Numbered from the stretch's first letter, positions 44,203 through 53,713 are shown. The stretch is DNA of 64,000 bases from Aquificota bacterium (GCA_013153635.1 JAADDZ010000026.1:56652-120651); one strand, 5' to 3'. The notes: a model not told the origin generated them from the letters alone. Translations and numbers: made by a program.

Positions 44203-45180
44203 CTATCTTGCCTCCTGTTTTTTAATTGCATATTTATGAACGAGTTTTAATAAATCTGGAGCATCGAATTTTACTAAGTGTGCGTCGGCGTTTACGAATG
44301 CGGCTTTGTCTACAGTGGCTTTATCACTTAAAGAGGTGTTTATGATAATCGGTAGTTTTGAAAGTTCTGGGTGTTCTTTTACTTTTTTGGTGAAGGTTAG
44401 TCCGTCCATTCCGGGCATCTCTATATCTGACACGATAAGCTGTATGTACTCTGTTATATCTTTTCCTTCTTCTTGGGATTCTTGTAAGAATTTGTTTAAG
44501 AAGTCTAATCCTTCTAGTCCGCTAGAAGCTTCGAATACTTTGTGTCCGTCTTTTTCTAAGATTTTTCTTATTATCTTTCTTGCTACTGGACTATCATCTA
44601 TTATTAGTATGTTGTAGTTCTGTTTTTCTTCGAAGTTGACGATTTCTTCATCTACTTCTTCTATTCCAAATATCTTTATCATTCCTAGCTCATCGAGTAT
44701 GCCTTCAAAGTCTAGCAGGAGTAAAAGCTCTTTGTTTTCTATCTCTACTACTCCTATAACTTTTCCTCCTAATCTTTCGTATATACTTGGAGGTGCCTTG
44801 TTTATATCTCCCCATTTGATTCTTCTGATTCTTTTTGCATCGTGAACGATAACTCCTATTATCTCTCTTAAAAATTCCATTATGATTACATATCTACCTT
44901 CTGAAGCTTCTTTTATTTTCATCCATTTTGCAAGGTTTACTATTGGGACTATCTCGTTTCTAATTTTTGCCATTCCTTCTACTTCTGGGGGCATTCCCGG
45001 AGATTTTATTATGTTTTCTGGTCTTAGGATTACTTCTTTTACTTTTGCTACATTTACTCCTAATATCCATTCGTATGTTTTACCGTTTCCTATATCTTCG
45101 TACATTCTAAATTCGATTATCTCTAGCTCATTTGAGCCTGTCTCTAGTACTTTAGGAAGTAAATCTTTGCTTTTTGACAT
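44203..45180 (-). CDS. cheV: Chemotaxis coupling protein CheV (CheW-receiver fusion)
   Basis: A 325-residue fusion: CheW domain (about 15-170, with NGKTYEWILGVNVAKVKEVI and MPPEVEGMAKIRNEIVPIVN) and receiver domain (about 195-320, with LIIDDSPVARKIIRKIL and IVSDIEMPGMDG). CheV couples receptors to CheA and can help adaptation when phosphorylated. A longer in-frame start at 45219 exists, but GAGGAG precedes the ATG at 45180, which I use. Confidence 0.93.
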   Translation of the reverse strand: MSKSKDLLPKVLETGSNELEIIEFRMYEDIGNGKTYEWILGVNVAKVKEVILRPENIIKSPGMPPEVEGMAKIRNEIVPIVNLAKWMKIKEASEGRYVIIMEFLREIIGVIVHDAKRIRRIKWGDINKAPPSIYERLGGKVIGVVEIENKELLLLLDFEGILDELGMIKIFGIEEVDEEIVNFEEKQNYNILIIDDSPVARKIIRKILEKDGHKVFEASSGLEGLDFLNKFLQESQEEGKDITEYIQLIVSDIEMPGMDGLTFTKKVKEHPELSKLPIIINTSLSDKATVDKAAFVNADAHLVKFDAPDLLKLVHKYAIKKQEAR

Positions 45181-45184
45181 ATTT

Positions 45185-45676
45185 TTACTCCTCGTTTTTG
45201 AAAATCTTTGTAATATCAAGGATTATTAGAAGCTCTTTGTTTCCATTCTTTTCGACCATAACTACCCCTTTGATAAATTCTGGGTCTATTCCTATAGAGT
45301 TCATCGGTGGGGGAAGTATCTCTTCTGAATTTATCATTATCGCTCCGTCTATCTGGTCTACTAAACAACCTATGTAACCAAGGTCTGTATCTACTACTAC
45401 TATGATTTTTTCTTCTATGTTTCCTCCTGTATCGTTGAGTCCTAGCTTTTTCTTGAGGGTTACTACTGGTATGATATTCCCTCTTAAGTTCATCACTCCT
45501 AAAACATGGTCAGGTGTTTTAGGTACTGGTGTTATATCTGTTGTTTTTGTTATCTTTACTACATCTGTGATGTCAACTCCTACTAGTTCGTTGTTTAGTT
45601 TGAATGCTATTAGTCTTTGTTCTTTTGTTATTGGCTTGTCATAAATCTCTTTTATTCCTACTATTTCCATAGTCAT
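45185..45676 (-). CDS. cheW: Chemotaxis coupling protein CheW
   Basis: A 163-residue adaptor that joins receptors and CheA. LIAFKLNNELVGVDITDVVK, PDHVLGVMNLRGNIIPVVTL and GYIGCLVDQIDG are CheW-type. An ATG two codons later is an alternative start. It lies between cheA and cheV. Confidence 0.93.
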   Translation of the reverse strand: MTMEIVGIKEIYDKPITKEQRLIAFKLNNELVGVDITDVVKITKTTDITPVPKTPDHVLGVMNLRGNIIPVVTLKKKLGLNDTGGNIEEKIIVVVDTDLGYIGCLVDQIDGAIMINSEEILPPPMNSIGIDPEFIKGVVMVEKNGNKELLIILDITKIFKNEE

Positions 45677-45677
45677 T

Positions 45678-47657
45678 TTAAGCTACTCCTATTAATTGAT
45701 TTTTTAGGTTTCCTATTAGGGAATTTGTATCTATGATAAGGACTACTTTTCCGTCCCCTGTTATGGTTGCCCCTGCTACTCCCGGTGTGTTGTTTAATAA
45801 TTTTCCAAGAGGTTTTATAACTATTTCTTCCTCTCCAAATAACTCTTCTACAGCTATCGCTATATTTTTCTCTCCAACTCTTACTATGATTACAAACTGT
45901 TTGTGGGGATTTTCTTCTACTTCAAAAAGCTCGTTTAGGGTAAACATTAGAAATACTTCATCTCTTAGCATAAATGATTTAAACTGACCTACCTGTTTTA
46001 CGCTAGTTGGGTCGTATTTTACGATTTCTACTACTGAAAATAGGGGTATAGCAAAGATTCTATCTTTTATTCCTACCATTAGTGTTCTTATTATGGCTAC
46101 TGTTAGTGGTAACTTCATAAGTATCTTTGTACCTTTTCCTAGCTCACTTTCTATCTCTATACTTCCTCTTAGAGAGTGTATCGTCGAAGCTACCACGTCC
46201 ATACCAACTCCTCTTCCAGAAACATCACTCACTTGGTCAGCTGTAGAAAATCCGGGCATCAATATTAGCTCGTATGCTTCTTTGTCTGAAAGATTTTCAG
46301 CTTGTTCTGGGGTTATGAGTCCTTTTTCTATAGCTTTTTGTTTTACTTTTTCTACGTCTATTCCTTTACCGTCGTCTTCTATAAGGAGTATTATTCGGTC
46401 TCCTTCTTGGTATGCGGCAAGCCTTATAGTCCCTGTTTCTGGTTTACCTTTTGCTGTTCTCTCTTCTGGAGTCTCGATACCGTGGTCGATAGCGTTTCTT
46501 ACAAGGTGAATTAAAGGCTCTTCTATCTTATCTAGTATAGACCTGTCTATCTCTGTTTCTTCTCCTTCTAATTCTAGCTGTACTTTTTTGTTTAGTTTTT
46601 TGGCAAGGTCTCTTACTATTCTTGGGAATTTGCTAAATACTCTTTTAACTGGTTGCATTCTTAGTTTCATTACAGCGTCCTGTAAGTCACTAACAGTCCT
46701 GCTAAGCCCTGTTATCGCTTCTAAAATGTCTTCTACCGCTTCTTCTGAACGGTCTCCATTCGTCAAATTGGTATATGCTAGTCTTACTATTCTGTTCCTG
46801 TCTAATACTAGCTCTCCAACGAGATTCATTAGAGTCTCTACTCTGTCTACATCTACTCTTATCACTTCTTCTTTTTTCTCTTTTTTTTCTGTTTTCTGTT
46901 TTTGGGGTTTTTGGTTGTTTGAGTTATCTTTTGAAGGGAGTGGCTGTTTTACCGAAGGTGCAGAACTAGACTGTTTTTGGTGAGTCTCTTTTGATTTTTC
47001 GTTTGAGTCTTTTTTCTTTATAAAATCTGATATGTCCTTTCCTTGGGCTATTAGAGCTTCTAGTTTTTCTATCACTGTCATGTCTGGTCTTTCGTCTGGA
47101 GGAAGTAGGATAATCTCTTCTAATATGTCTTCTAAAGACTTACCTTTGAATTTCTCAAAAAGTTTTTTTAACTCTGGGTCTAGGTCATCTACAAACTCTA
47201 GACTATCTTCTGTAGATTCGCTGTGGATGGGTTCTTCTGGAGGTTCTTCCTGTGAAGACAATATCTTCTCTAATTTTGTCAAAACCGGTTTTATCTCTTC
47301 AATATCTGGAATCTCATAGTTTTCTTTTAGGTTTTCAATAGAAGATTTAAGGTAATCTATACCTTCAAAAACGACGTCCATCTTATCTGAATCCAAAGAC
47401 AGTTCATCATTTCTAAGCTTGTTAAAAATATCTTCTAGTTTGTGTGCTAGCTCTACTATAGATTCTAGGTTTAAAAAACCAGCACCACCTTTTAGAGTAT
47501 GCATACCCCTAAAGATTTTATTAAGGAGGTCTTTGTCTGTTGGATTTTGTTCCAACTCTATCAAATCTTGGTCTAAGCTATCTAATATCTCTTCTGCTTC
47601 TATCAAAAATTCATTTAGTATCTCTTTCATATCATCTGTAAACTCTAATTTCATCAC
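45678..47657 (-). CDS. cheA: Chemotaxis histidine kinase CheA
   Basis: A 659-residue kinase. P1 (about 5-110) carries the phosphorylated His in MHTLKGGAGFL. A long acidic and low-complexity linker (about 115-265) replaces a clear CheY-binding P2. Dimerisation domain P3 starts near VDRVETLMNLVGELV. The P4 ATPase has LIHLVRNAIDHGIE, DDGKGIDVEKV and GRGVGMDVV. The P5 CheW-like domain ends the protein. It follows cheZ. Confidence 0.96.
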   Translation of the reverse strand: MMKLEFTDDMKEILNEFLIEAEEILDSLDQDLIELEQNPTDKDLLNKIFRGMHTLKGGAGFLNLESIVELAHKLEDIFNKLRNDELSLDSDKMDVVFEGIDYLKSSIENLKENYEIPDIEEIKPVLTKLEKILSSQEEPPEEPIHSESTEDSLEFVDDLDPELKKLFEKFKGKSLEDILEEIILLPPDERPDMTVIEKLEALIAQGKDISDFIKKKDSNEKSKETHQKQSSSAPSVKQPLPSKDNSNNQKPQKQKTEKKEKKEEVIRVDVDRVETLMNLVGELVLDRNRIVRLAYTNLTNGDRSEEAVEDILEAITGLSRTVSDLQDAVMKLRMQPVKRVFSKFPRIVRDLAKKLNKKVQLELEGEETEIDRSILDKIEEPLIHLVRNAIDHGIETPEERTAKGKPETGTIRLAAYQEGDRIILLIEDDGKGIDVEKVKQKAIEKGLITPEQAENLSDKEAYELILMPGFSTADQVSDVSGRGVGMDVVASTIHSLRGSIEIESELGKGTKILMKLPLTVAIIRTLMVGIKDRIFAIPLFSVVEIVKYDPTSVKQVGQFKSFMLRDEVFLMFTLNELFEVEENPHKQFVIIVRVGEKNIAIAVEELFGEEEIVIKPLGKLLNNTPGVAGATITGDGKVVLIIDTNSLIGNLKNQLIGVA

Positions 47658-47665
47658 TTACCTCC

Positions 47666-48199
47666 TTATAAACCAAATTCTTTGAGTATATCGTCAACAT
47701 CTTCTTGGGAAACTTCCTTTTTCCACTCTATCTCTTTTAGCTTTTCTTTTAACTCCCTTTTTTCTTCTTCTGATTTTGTATTATCATTTAGTCCAAAAAG
47801 GAGGATAATTTTTAAAATTTCTCTTTCTAAGTCTTTCATAAAACTTGCCACTTTCAATAACCGTTGAGAAAGAATGTCCTGAAATTCTAACTTGGTCAAA
47901 TCATTAACAAGAGTGTCGTAAATATTTTTTACCAACTGGTTATTTTCTTCTATAAGTGGGTCGTTTCCATAGATTTTGAGCAGAGCTTTATTGTTATCCT
48001 GTACCTTTTTTAATACTGACAGACTAGCGTTTATATCATTTATGATTTCTGAAGTGTACTTTTCACTTTCCTCTATAGATAGGCGTATATGACGGTCTAC
48101 ACTTTGGAAACCATCTTTTTTAACATCTAGATTTTCTAACTCCTTTTTATAATTTTCGATTATGCTCATAAGCTCTCTAACTTCTTCTATTAAACTCAT
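47666..48199 (-). CDS. cheZ: CheY-P phosphatase CheZ
   Basis: A 177-residue helical protein that dephosphorylates CheY. The catalytic pattern is visible in [18 protein letters not shown] (Asp and Gln, as in E. coli DFQDLTGQV). The C-terminal CheY-binding tail is [14 protein letters not shown]. It is shorter than enteric CheZ (214). A longer frame from 48247 exists, but the ATG at 48199 follows GGGGG and starts the coding pattern [11 protein letters not shown]. First gene of the che operon. Confidence 0.87.
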   Translation of the reverse strand: MSLIEEVRELMSIIENYKKELENLDVKKDGFQSVDRHIRLSIEESEKYTSEIINDINASLSVLKKVQDNNKALLKIYGNDPLIEENNQLVKNIYDTLVNDLTKLEFQDILSQRLLKVASFMKDLEREILKIILLFGLNDNTKSEEEKRELKEKLKEIEWKKEVSQEDVDDILKEFGL

Positions 48200-48238
48200 A
48201 TATTTACCCCCTTTTGTGTTTGTTAAATATTTCGTACC

Positions 48239-48265
48239 TAAAGCCAATTACATTAATGCCGAAAA
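48239..48265 (+). promoter_or_regulatory. Sigma-28 promoter of the flagellar operon
   Basis: TAAAGCCA, then exactly 11 bases, then GCCGAAAA. The FliA consensus is TAAAGTTT-N11-GCCGATAA, so the key TAAA and 7 of 8 bases of the -10 match with exact spacing. It lies about 40 bases before the chosen mcp start and rules out the two earlier in-frame ATGs. Confidence 0.8.
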
Positions 48266-48303
48266 ACCTTTTCAAGAAAAAGACAAAAATTTTTAGGAAA
48301 AAA

Positions 48304-49884
48304 ATGAGAATCAAAACAAAACTTATCCTTTCTGTTGTAGTAGAAGTTTTGATAATCTTTTTGATGACTGAATATGTACATCACTTGATAGTCGACTATC
48401 AAAAGCTACAAAACCATCTAACAGATATAGAAAAAGAAAAACAGCAAGCTTTAAAACAGGGAAACATACAGATATACACTCACATGTATCTAAAACAGCA
48501 AGAAATAAAGAAAAAAGCTGAAAATACTTTAGAAAAAGCCTCCTTTTTAGTGGTGATTATACCTATATTTAGTCTAATAATAATAGGTATTGGCGGATAC
48601 CTCACCTATAGAAACATAGTGATACCCATCAATAAAATGATACTCACAATGCGTAAAATCCAAGAAGGAGACCTAACAAAACAGCTGAATATAAACAAAA
48701 ACGATGAACTAGGATTATTAGCCAAAGAGTTTGATAGTTTTGTAAGCTGGATTAAAACGGTACTTTTAAACCTTACAAAACTAACCTCAAATGTATCTTC
48801 CCATTCTATAAAAACAATAGTAGAGCTACTATACACAAAAAACAAAAACTCAAAAATACAAGACAGCTCCTTGGAACTTTCCTTATCATCTGAACTTTTG
48901 ACCCACTCCATAATAAATGTAAGCATAGAAACAGGAAACATATACAAAAGTGCAAAAGATATGAACGAAGAAGCAGAAAAAGGAAACCAAACCATAGACA
49001 GTTCTATCAAAAGCGTACAAAAGTTAGCTGACGATGTAATCCAATTTCAAAAAGAGATGGATAACTTTTTAGAAGATTCAGAAAAAATCAAAGAAGTAGT
49101 AGGAACTATAAAAAGTATAGCAGAGCAGACCAATCTACTAGCTATAAATGCCGCCATAGAAGCCGCAAGAGCCGGAAAGTATGGAAAAGGCTTTTCAGTA
49201 GTAGCAGAAGAAGTAAGTAATCTAGCAGAAAGAACAGCCCAAGAAGTACACCAAGTAAAAAACATAGTAGACAACCTTACAAAAAGTATAAACAACCTAG
49301 CACAAAGCCTCCAAATGCAGGCAAAAGAAGCCACAAACGTAAAAAAAGACATCAATTATTCTAAAGAGGCTTTCTACAAAATAAAAATGATGAGTCAAAA
49401 ACTATTTGAATCCTCCCAAACGATAAACACATTGGTAAACGAACAACTTGGTATCCTAGACATAGTAAAAAACAATGTAGTATCTATAGAACAAAAAATA
49501 TCAGAATTTGGGAAAATCTTTTCCCACCTAGCAGAAGAAATAATAATACAAAGAGAAGCTATAGATTCAGTAGAAGAAAATATATCCCAGTTCAAACTAG
49601 AAAAAAACCCTCTCCTAATAATAAAACTAAAAGTATTTCACTGGATAGGAACAACCCTTTCAGAACTAACTTACTATCCACCTAAACAGATAATAGACCT
49701 TATCCAAGAAAACCACCTCCCAGAAAAGGAAAAACTCCTTATTTACATTAAGAACATAGACACCTCTTTGAAAAAAATCACAGCACAAACAGAAGAAACA
49801 GAAAAAGAACAAGCTTTCGAAGAACTTATAAAAGATACAAAAGCGGTTATAAAATTTTTCTTACAAAAAGAAAAAGGAATATAA
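48304..49884 (+). CDS. Membrane methyl-accepting chemotaxis protein with HAMP domain
   Basis: A 526-residue receptor. A first membrane helix (about 7-24) and second (about 79-99) enclose only about 50 periplasmic residues, too few for a standard sensor domain. HAMP follows ([20 protein letters not shown]), then the signalling hairpin [20 protein letters not shown]. The last 90 residues (from [19 protein letters not shown]) form an unfamiliar extension. The start follows AGGA and lies downstream of the sigma-28 promoter; in-frame ATGs at 48214 and 48256 lie upstream of or within that promoter. First gene of the flagellar operon. Confidence 0.92.
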   Translation: MRIKTKLILSVVVEVLIIFLMTEYVHHLIVDYQKLQNHLTDIEKEKQQALKQGNIQIYTHMYLKQQEIKKKAENTLEKASFLVVIIPIFSLIIIGIGGYLTYRNIVIPINKMILTMRKIQEGDLTKQLNINKNDELGLLAKEFDSFVSWIKTVLLNLTKLTSNVSSHSIKTIVELLYTKNKNSKIQDSSLELSLSSELLTHSIINVSIETGNIYKSAKDMNEEAEKGNQTIDSSIKSVQKLADDVIQFQKEMDNFLEDSEKIKEVVGTIKSIAEQTNLLAINAAIEAARAGKYGKGFSVVAEEVSNLAERTAQEVHQVKNIVDNLTKSINNLAQSLQMQAKEATNVKKDINYSKEAFYKIKMMSQKLFESSQTINTLVNEQLGILDIVKNNVVSIEQKISEFGKIFSHLAEEIIIQREAIDSVEENISQFKLEKNPLLIIKLKVFHWIGTTLSELTYYPPKQIIDLIQENHLPEKEKLLIYIKNIDTSLKKITAQTEETEKEQAFEELIKDTKAVIKFFLQKEKGI

Positions 49885-49885
49885 C

Positions 49886-50482
49886 ATGAAATACCTAAAA
49901 TCAGGAAAACGATATTCAGGATACATAAACCTACCAAACAACTGCCACATAGATAGAGACATCTACTTTCAGATGTTTTTCAGTGCCATAATAACACAGC
50001 AAGACCAAACTATAACCCTACATACATTCAACCCACTAAAAACAGGAAAAATCATTCAAAAATGTGGTGAATTCAACCTTTTCTTTCCAGAAGAAATCGT
50101 AACCTACAGATTCAAGGTTATCTCCTACATTCAAGACACAATAAAAGGAACATTTGTAAACTCTTTCAAAGAAAAAAGGAGAGCCTTTAGACTACCTATC
50201 TGTGACCAAGGGTTCAGCATAAACGGAAAAAATATAATCCTCATAAACATAAGCGTCTCTGGTGTACTCTTTATCTCTACACAGAGCCTAACAAACACCA
50301 TAACGATAAAACACAGCGATGGAAAAACAATAAAAGCCAAAATAATAGAAAAAACACAAAAAAATAAAGAATTTATATATAGAGCAAAAATAACAGATTC
50401 AAACTTTAACATATCACAATTTTTATCCGAAAAATATCTACAAATGTGTAAAAAGATACTAACCGAAAACTGCAAGGAGTAA
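49886..50482 (+). CDS. PilZ-domain protein, YcgR-like flagellar brake
   Basis: A 198-residue protein with an N-terminal YcgR-like half (about 1-90) and a C-terminal PilZ domain. The c-di-GMP-binding pattern is visible as KRRAFRLPI (RxxxR) and NISVSGVLF (NxSxxG). YcgR proteins bind the motor switch and slow it when c-di-GMP is high. The gene follows the mcp by 1 base and precedes fliG, encoding a likely target of the protein, by 2 bases. Confidence 0.82.
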   Translation: MKYLKSGKRYSGYINLPNNCHIDRDIYFQMFFSAIITQQDQTITLHTFNPLKTGKIIQKCGEFNLFFPEEIVTYRFKVISYIQDTIKGTFVNSFKEKRRAFRLPICDQGFSINGKNIILINISVSGVLFISTQSLTNTITIKHSDGKTIKAKIIEKTQKNKEFIYRAKITDSNFNISQFLSEKYLQMCKKILTENCKE

Positions 50483-50484
50483 AA

Positions 50485-51510
50485 ATGCCTGAAAACGCTA
50501 CCCAAGAACAGATACCAAACCCAAAGAAAGCGGCTATCTTACTATCAGCCCTACCTGAAGAAACAGCATCAGAGATATTCAAACATCTAAAAGACCACGA
50601 AATAGAAAAACTAATAAAAGTAATCATATCACTAGAACCCCCCACAAAAGAGATGGTAAAAGCGGTCTTAGAAGAAGCTTTCGAACAACTCAAAAAAATA
50701 TCACCGATACGACTAGCTCCAGACAAGCTAAGGAAGATACTAGAAAGCTCCCTTCCTCCAGAAAAATTACAGAAACTACTAGAAGAAACCTTCGTAACAG
50801 AAGAAGGAAAAGCTATATTCAGAGAGCTAGAAAAAATGGATCCAAAAATAGTAGCCAGCATCTTACAAAACGAACACCCCCAAGTTATAGCTATGGTTCT
50901 ATCCCAACTAAATCCAATGAAAGCCGCTGATGTAATACAATTCTTACCTAAAAGATTAGGAGTAACAAACGTACAAGAAGAAGTAATAAAAAGAATAGCC
51001 ACCTTAGAAAAAATACCCACCCAGATGCTAAAAGTAGTTGCAAACACCTTAGAAGAAGAACTTCTAACCCTAGGAGCAGGAAAAGGAGAAAGTTTAAGCG
51101 GTATAGATATAGCCGCAGAGATAGTAAATGCACTACCTAAAGACATGCAGATAGAAATACTAGACGAAATAAGAAAAGAAGACAAAGTCCTCGCTGACAC
51201 AATAGAAGAGAAGATGTTTAAATTCGAAGACATAGCAAAACTAGACAATAGAGCCATAATAGAGATACTCAAAAATGTTGATAAAAACGACCTCCTCCTC
51301 GCACTTAAAGGCGCTCCTCAAGAAATTATCGACAAATTCTTATCTAACATGTCAAAAAGAGCCGCCCAAATGTTTATGGAAGACATGGAAGTACTTGGAC
51401 CAGTCAAAAAGTCAGACGTAGAAAACGCACGGAAAAAAGTTATCGCCAAAATAAAAGAGCTTATAGAAGCAGGCGTAATAGAATATGGAGCATCAGAAGA
51501 ATACCTTTAA
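50485..51510 (+). CDS. fliG: Flagellar motor switch protein FliG
   Basis: A 341-residue rotor protein that interacts with the stator. KKAAILLSALPEETASEIF is the N-terminal domain start. The EHPQ motif is NEHPQVIAMVLSQL (about residue 132), and the C-terminal torque helix has LDNRAIIEILKNVDKNDLL. fliF, its usual upstream neighbour, is not here. AAGGAG precedes the ATG. Confidence 0.96.
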   Translation: MPENATQEQIPNPKKAAILLSALPEETASEIFKHLKDHEIEKLIKVIISLEPPTKEMVKAVLEEAFEQLKKISPIRLAPDKLRKILESSLPPEKLQKLLEETFVTEEGKAIFRELEKMDPKIVASILQNEHPQVIAMVLSQLNPMKAADVIQFLPKRLGVTNVQEEVIKRIATLEKIPTQMLKVVANTLEEELLTLGAGKGESLSGIDIAAEIVNALPKDMQIEILDEIRKEDKVLADTIEEKMFKFEDIAKLDNRAIIEILKNVDKNDLLLALKGAPQEIIDKFLSNMSKRAAQMFMEDMEVLGPVKKSDVENARKKVIAKIKELIEAGVIEYGASEEYL

Positions 51511-51521
51511 AGGAAAACAAA

Positions 51522-52472
51522 ATGAGTGAAGAATTTCTATCCCAAGAAGAAATAGATGCCTTACTAGGAGGAGAAAAAAAAGAAGAAAAAGAAAAGAAAG
51601 ATGTAGAACCCTTTGATTTCTCCCAGATAGAAAGTGTAAAAAAAGGTAGCCTTCCGGGACTAGACCTTATATACGAAAGATGGGTAAAACTCTTTAGAGA
51701 AGAATCAAGAAAACTCATAGCCCAGATAAACATGGTAAGTAAAGAAGACATATATATAACAAGATTCAACTCATTTATGTCAAAAATTCCCCTCCCTTCA
51801 GCATATGTAATATTTTCAATGAAACCTCTAAAAGAAAATGCATTACTAGTACTAGACTCTAGACTAGTATTCACAATAATAAGCGTTCTCTTTGGAGGAC
51901 CCGCTAAACCATTCAAAGTAGAAGGAAGAGAGTTCACAAAATTAGAGATGAAAGTAGTAAATGACTTTATCCAAACAGTACTAAATACATTTGAAACAAC
52001 ATGGGACACCCTATATCCAGTAAGCATAGAAACAAAATCTATAGAACTAAACCCAAACCTAGCAAAAATAGTAGCAGGAAACGAAAAAGTTATAATAGTA
52101 GAAATCATGGTAGATATAGACGGATACGAAGCCCCTTTGTACTTCTGTTTTCCTCACGGACTCTTCCTACCAATAAAAGAGATAATACATTCAGAATTTT
52201 CCGTAGAAGAAGACGCAGAATGGAAAGAAAAACTCCTAAACAAAATATCAACCCTTGAAGCTAAACTCCACCTAGAACTATGCCGAAAAAGTTTTAAAGT
52301 AAAAGAACTCCTAGAATGGAAAGAAGGGACACAGATAGAACTAAAAGTAGACAAAGAAGACGACCTAATTTTATTTGTAGAAAACGCTCCAAAATTTTAC
52401 TCAAAATTAGGAAAAATAAAAGAAAAATACGCCGCCCTCATAAAAGGTAGGATAGAAAAAAATAATGAGTGA
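51522..52472 (+). CDS. fliM: Flagellar motor switch protein FliM
   Basis: A 316-residue C-ring protein. The N-terminal CheY-binding peptide is FLSQEEIDALLGG. A charged linker follows. The middle domain has FEGREFT-like VEGREFTKLEMKVV and LFGGPAKPF. The SpoA domain is at the C-terminus (about 235-310). It overlaps fliN by 8 bases. Confidence 0.95.
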   Translation: MSEEFLSQEEIDALLGGEKKEEKEKKDVEPFDFSQIESVKKGSLPGLDLIYERWVKLFREESRKLIAQINMVSKEDIYITRFNSFMSKIPLPSAYVIFSMKPLKENALLVLDSRLVFTIISVLFGGPAKPFKVEGREFTKLEMKVVNDFIQTVLNTFETTWDTLYPVSIETKSIELNPNLAKIVAGNEKVIIVEIMVDIDGYEAPLYFCFPHGLFLPIKEIIHSEFSVEEDAEWKEKLLNKISTLEAKLHLELCRKSFKVKELLEWKEGTQIELKVDKEDDLILFVENAPKFYSKLGKIKEKYAALIKGRIEKNNE

Positions 52473-52968
52473 AGAAGAAAAAAATCAACAAGAAAATAAG
52501 GAAAACCAACAAGAAGAAACCCAAGAAGACCTAGCATCAGCTTGGGAAGAGATGGTAAACCAACAAGAACAAGAGACAGAAGAAAATACCCAAGAAGACT
52601 TAGCATCTGCTTGGGAAGAAGCTCTCTCACAGCAACAACCTACAGAAGAAAAAACAGAAGAACCAGAAGAAAAACAGACAGCAGTAACCCTCACAGAAGA
52701 AGAAAAACTCGTATTTCTTATGGACATACCCCTAGAAATCTCCGTAGAAATAGGAAGTACAAAAATGCCCTTAGAAGAGATACTAAAACTAAATCCAAAC
52801 TCTGTAGTAGAGCTAGACAAATTTATAAACCAGCCAGTAGACCTAAAAATAAATGGAAGACTAATAGCCCAAGGAGAACTCTACACCGTAAAAAATCACT
52901 TTGGAATAAAAATAACAAACATAATAACCCCCCAAGAAAGACTAAAAATATTAGACGAAATCATATAA
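52465..52968 (+). CDS. fliN: Flagellar motor switch protein FliN, duplicated N-terminal motif
   Basis: A 167-residue protein. The C-terminal SpoA domain (about 85-165) has LMDIPLEISVEIG and INGRLIAQGELYTVKNHFGI. The N-terminal part is acidic and glutamine-rich and holds TQEDLASAWEE twice, at residues 19-29 and 42-52. This resembles the conserved FliN N-terminal motif (DDLWAEAL in E. coli), here doubled. It joins fliM in the C-ring. Confidence 0.94.
   Translation: MSEEEKNQQENKENQQEETQEDLASAWEEMVNQQEQETEENTQEDLASAWEEALSQQQPTEEKTEEPEEKQTAVTLTEEEKLVFLMDIPLEISVEIGSTKMPLEEILKLNPNSVVELDKFINQPVDLKINGRLIAQGELYTVKNHFGIKITNIITPQERLKILDEII
52519..52620 (+). repeat. Two 33-base direct repeats in fliN
   Basis: Copies at 52519-52551 and 52588-52620 encode the same 11 residues, TQEDLASAWEE. 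They differ at only three bases, all silent. The third-position changes suggest an older duplication kept by selection, or a recent copy with few mutations. Confidence 0.9.
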
Positions 52969-52979
52969 CGAGGAAAAAA

Positions 52980-53699
52980 ATGGGAATAAACTTCCAGCCT
53001 ATATACATACTAGCATCAGGAGCAGAAAGAGCAAAAGACAAACTAGACACAACATCAAACAACCTAGCCAACGTCAACACCCCGGGGTTTAAAAAGATAA
53101 TCCTAAGAGAGATGAGCCAAAACATACCAAACAACCCAAAAGACGCAAAAGAGCTATTTACCTTTGTTAGATTCAACGATACCCCTGTAATCCTAGAACA
53201 AGGCTCTTTAAAAAAAACAGAGCGAAATCTAGACCTAGCCATTCAAGGAGATGGATTCTTCACCATAAGAGACAGTGCTGGAAACACATTTCTAACTAGG
53301 AATGGACACTTTTTTGTAGACCCATCAGGAACACTAATAGACCAAAATAACAACCTAATCTTAGACCAAAACAACAACCCAATAACAATAGACCCAACCA
53401 AAAACATAACCATCACCAAAGACGGCACAATATACCAAAACAACACCCAAATAGCAAAACTACAAATCCTCACCTACCAGTCTGTAAACCCAGTAGGAAA
53501 CTCCTACTACACAGGAACAGGAAATCCAATACCCCCAAAATACCAGATACATCAAGGATTTTTAGAAAACTCAAACACAAATAGCATAAAAGAGATGATA
53601 AATCTAATAGAAGCCCACCGAAGATTCGATATATACGGCAACCTAATGAGAGCATTAGACCAACTAGAACAAAAAACCCATGAAATAGGAAGAGCATAA
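52980..53699 (+). CDS. flgF: Flagellar basal-body rod protein FlgF
   Basis: A 239-residue rod protein of the FlgE/F/G family. N-terminal TTSNNLANVNTPGFKK and the central RNLDLAIQGDGFFTI are family marks. The C-terminal NSIKEMINLIEAHRRFDIYG completes the helical pair. Called FlgF because it is shorter than and directly before flgG. A longer frame from 52542 overlaps fliN and is not coding; the ATG at 52980 has AGG upstream. Confidence 0.88.
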   Translation: MGINFQPIYILASGAERAKDKLDTTSNNLANVNTPGFKKIILREMSQNIPNNPKDAKELFTFVRFNDTPVILEQGSLKKTERNLDLAIQGDGFFTIRDSAGNTFLTRNGHFFVDPSGTLIDQNNNLILDQNNNPITIDPTKNITITKDGTIYQNNTQIAKLQILTYQSVNPVGNSYYTGTGNPIPPKYQIHQGFLENSNTNSIKEMINLIEAHRRFDIYGNLMRALDQLEQKTHEIGRA

Positions 53700-53713
53700 A
53701 GGAGGTAAAAAAA

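Noticed and set aside
52542-52979. Long N-terminal extension of flgF overlapping fliN
   Set aside because: Arg/Lys/Thr-rich translation of fliN in the wrong frame; FlgF starts at 52980.
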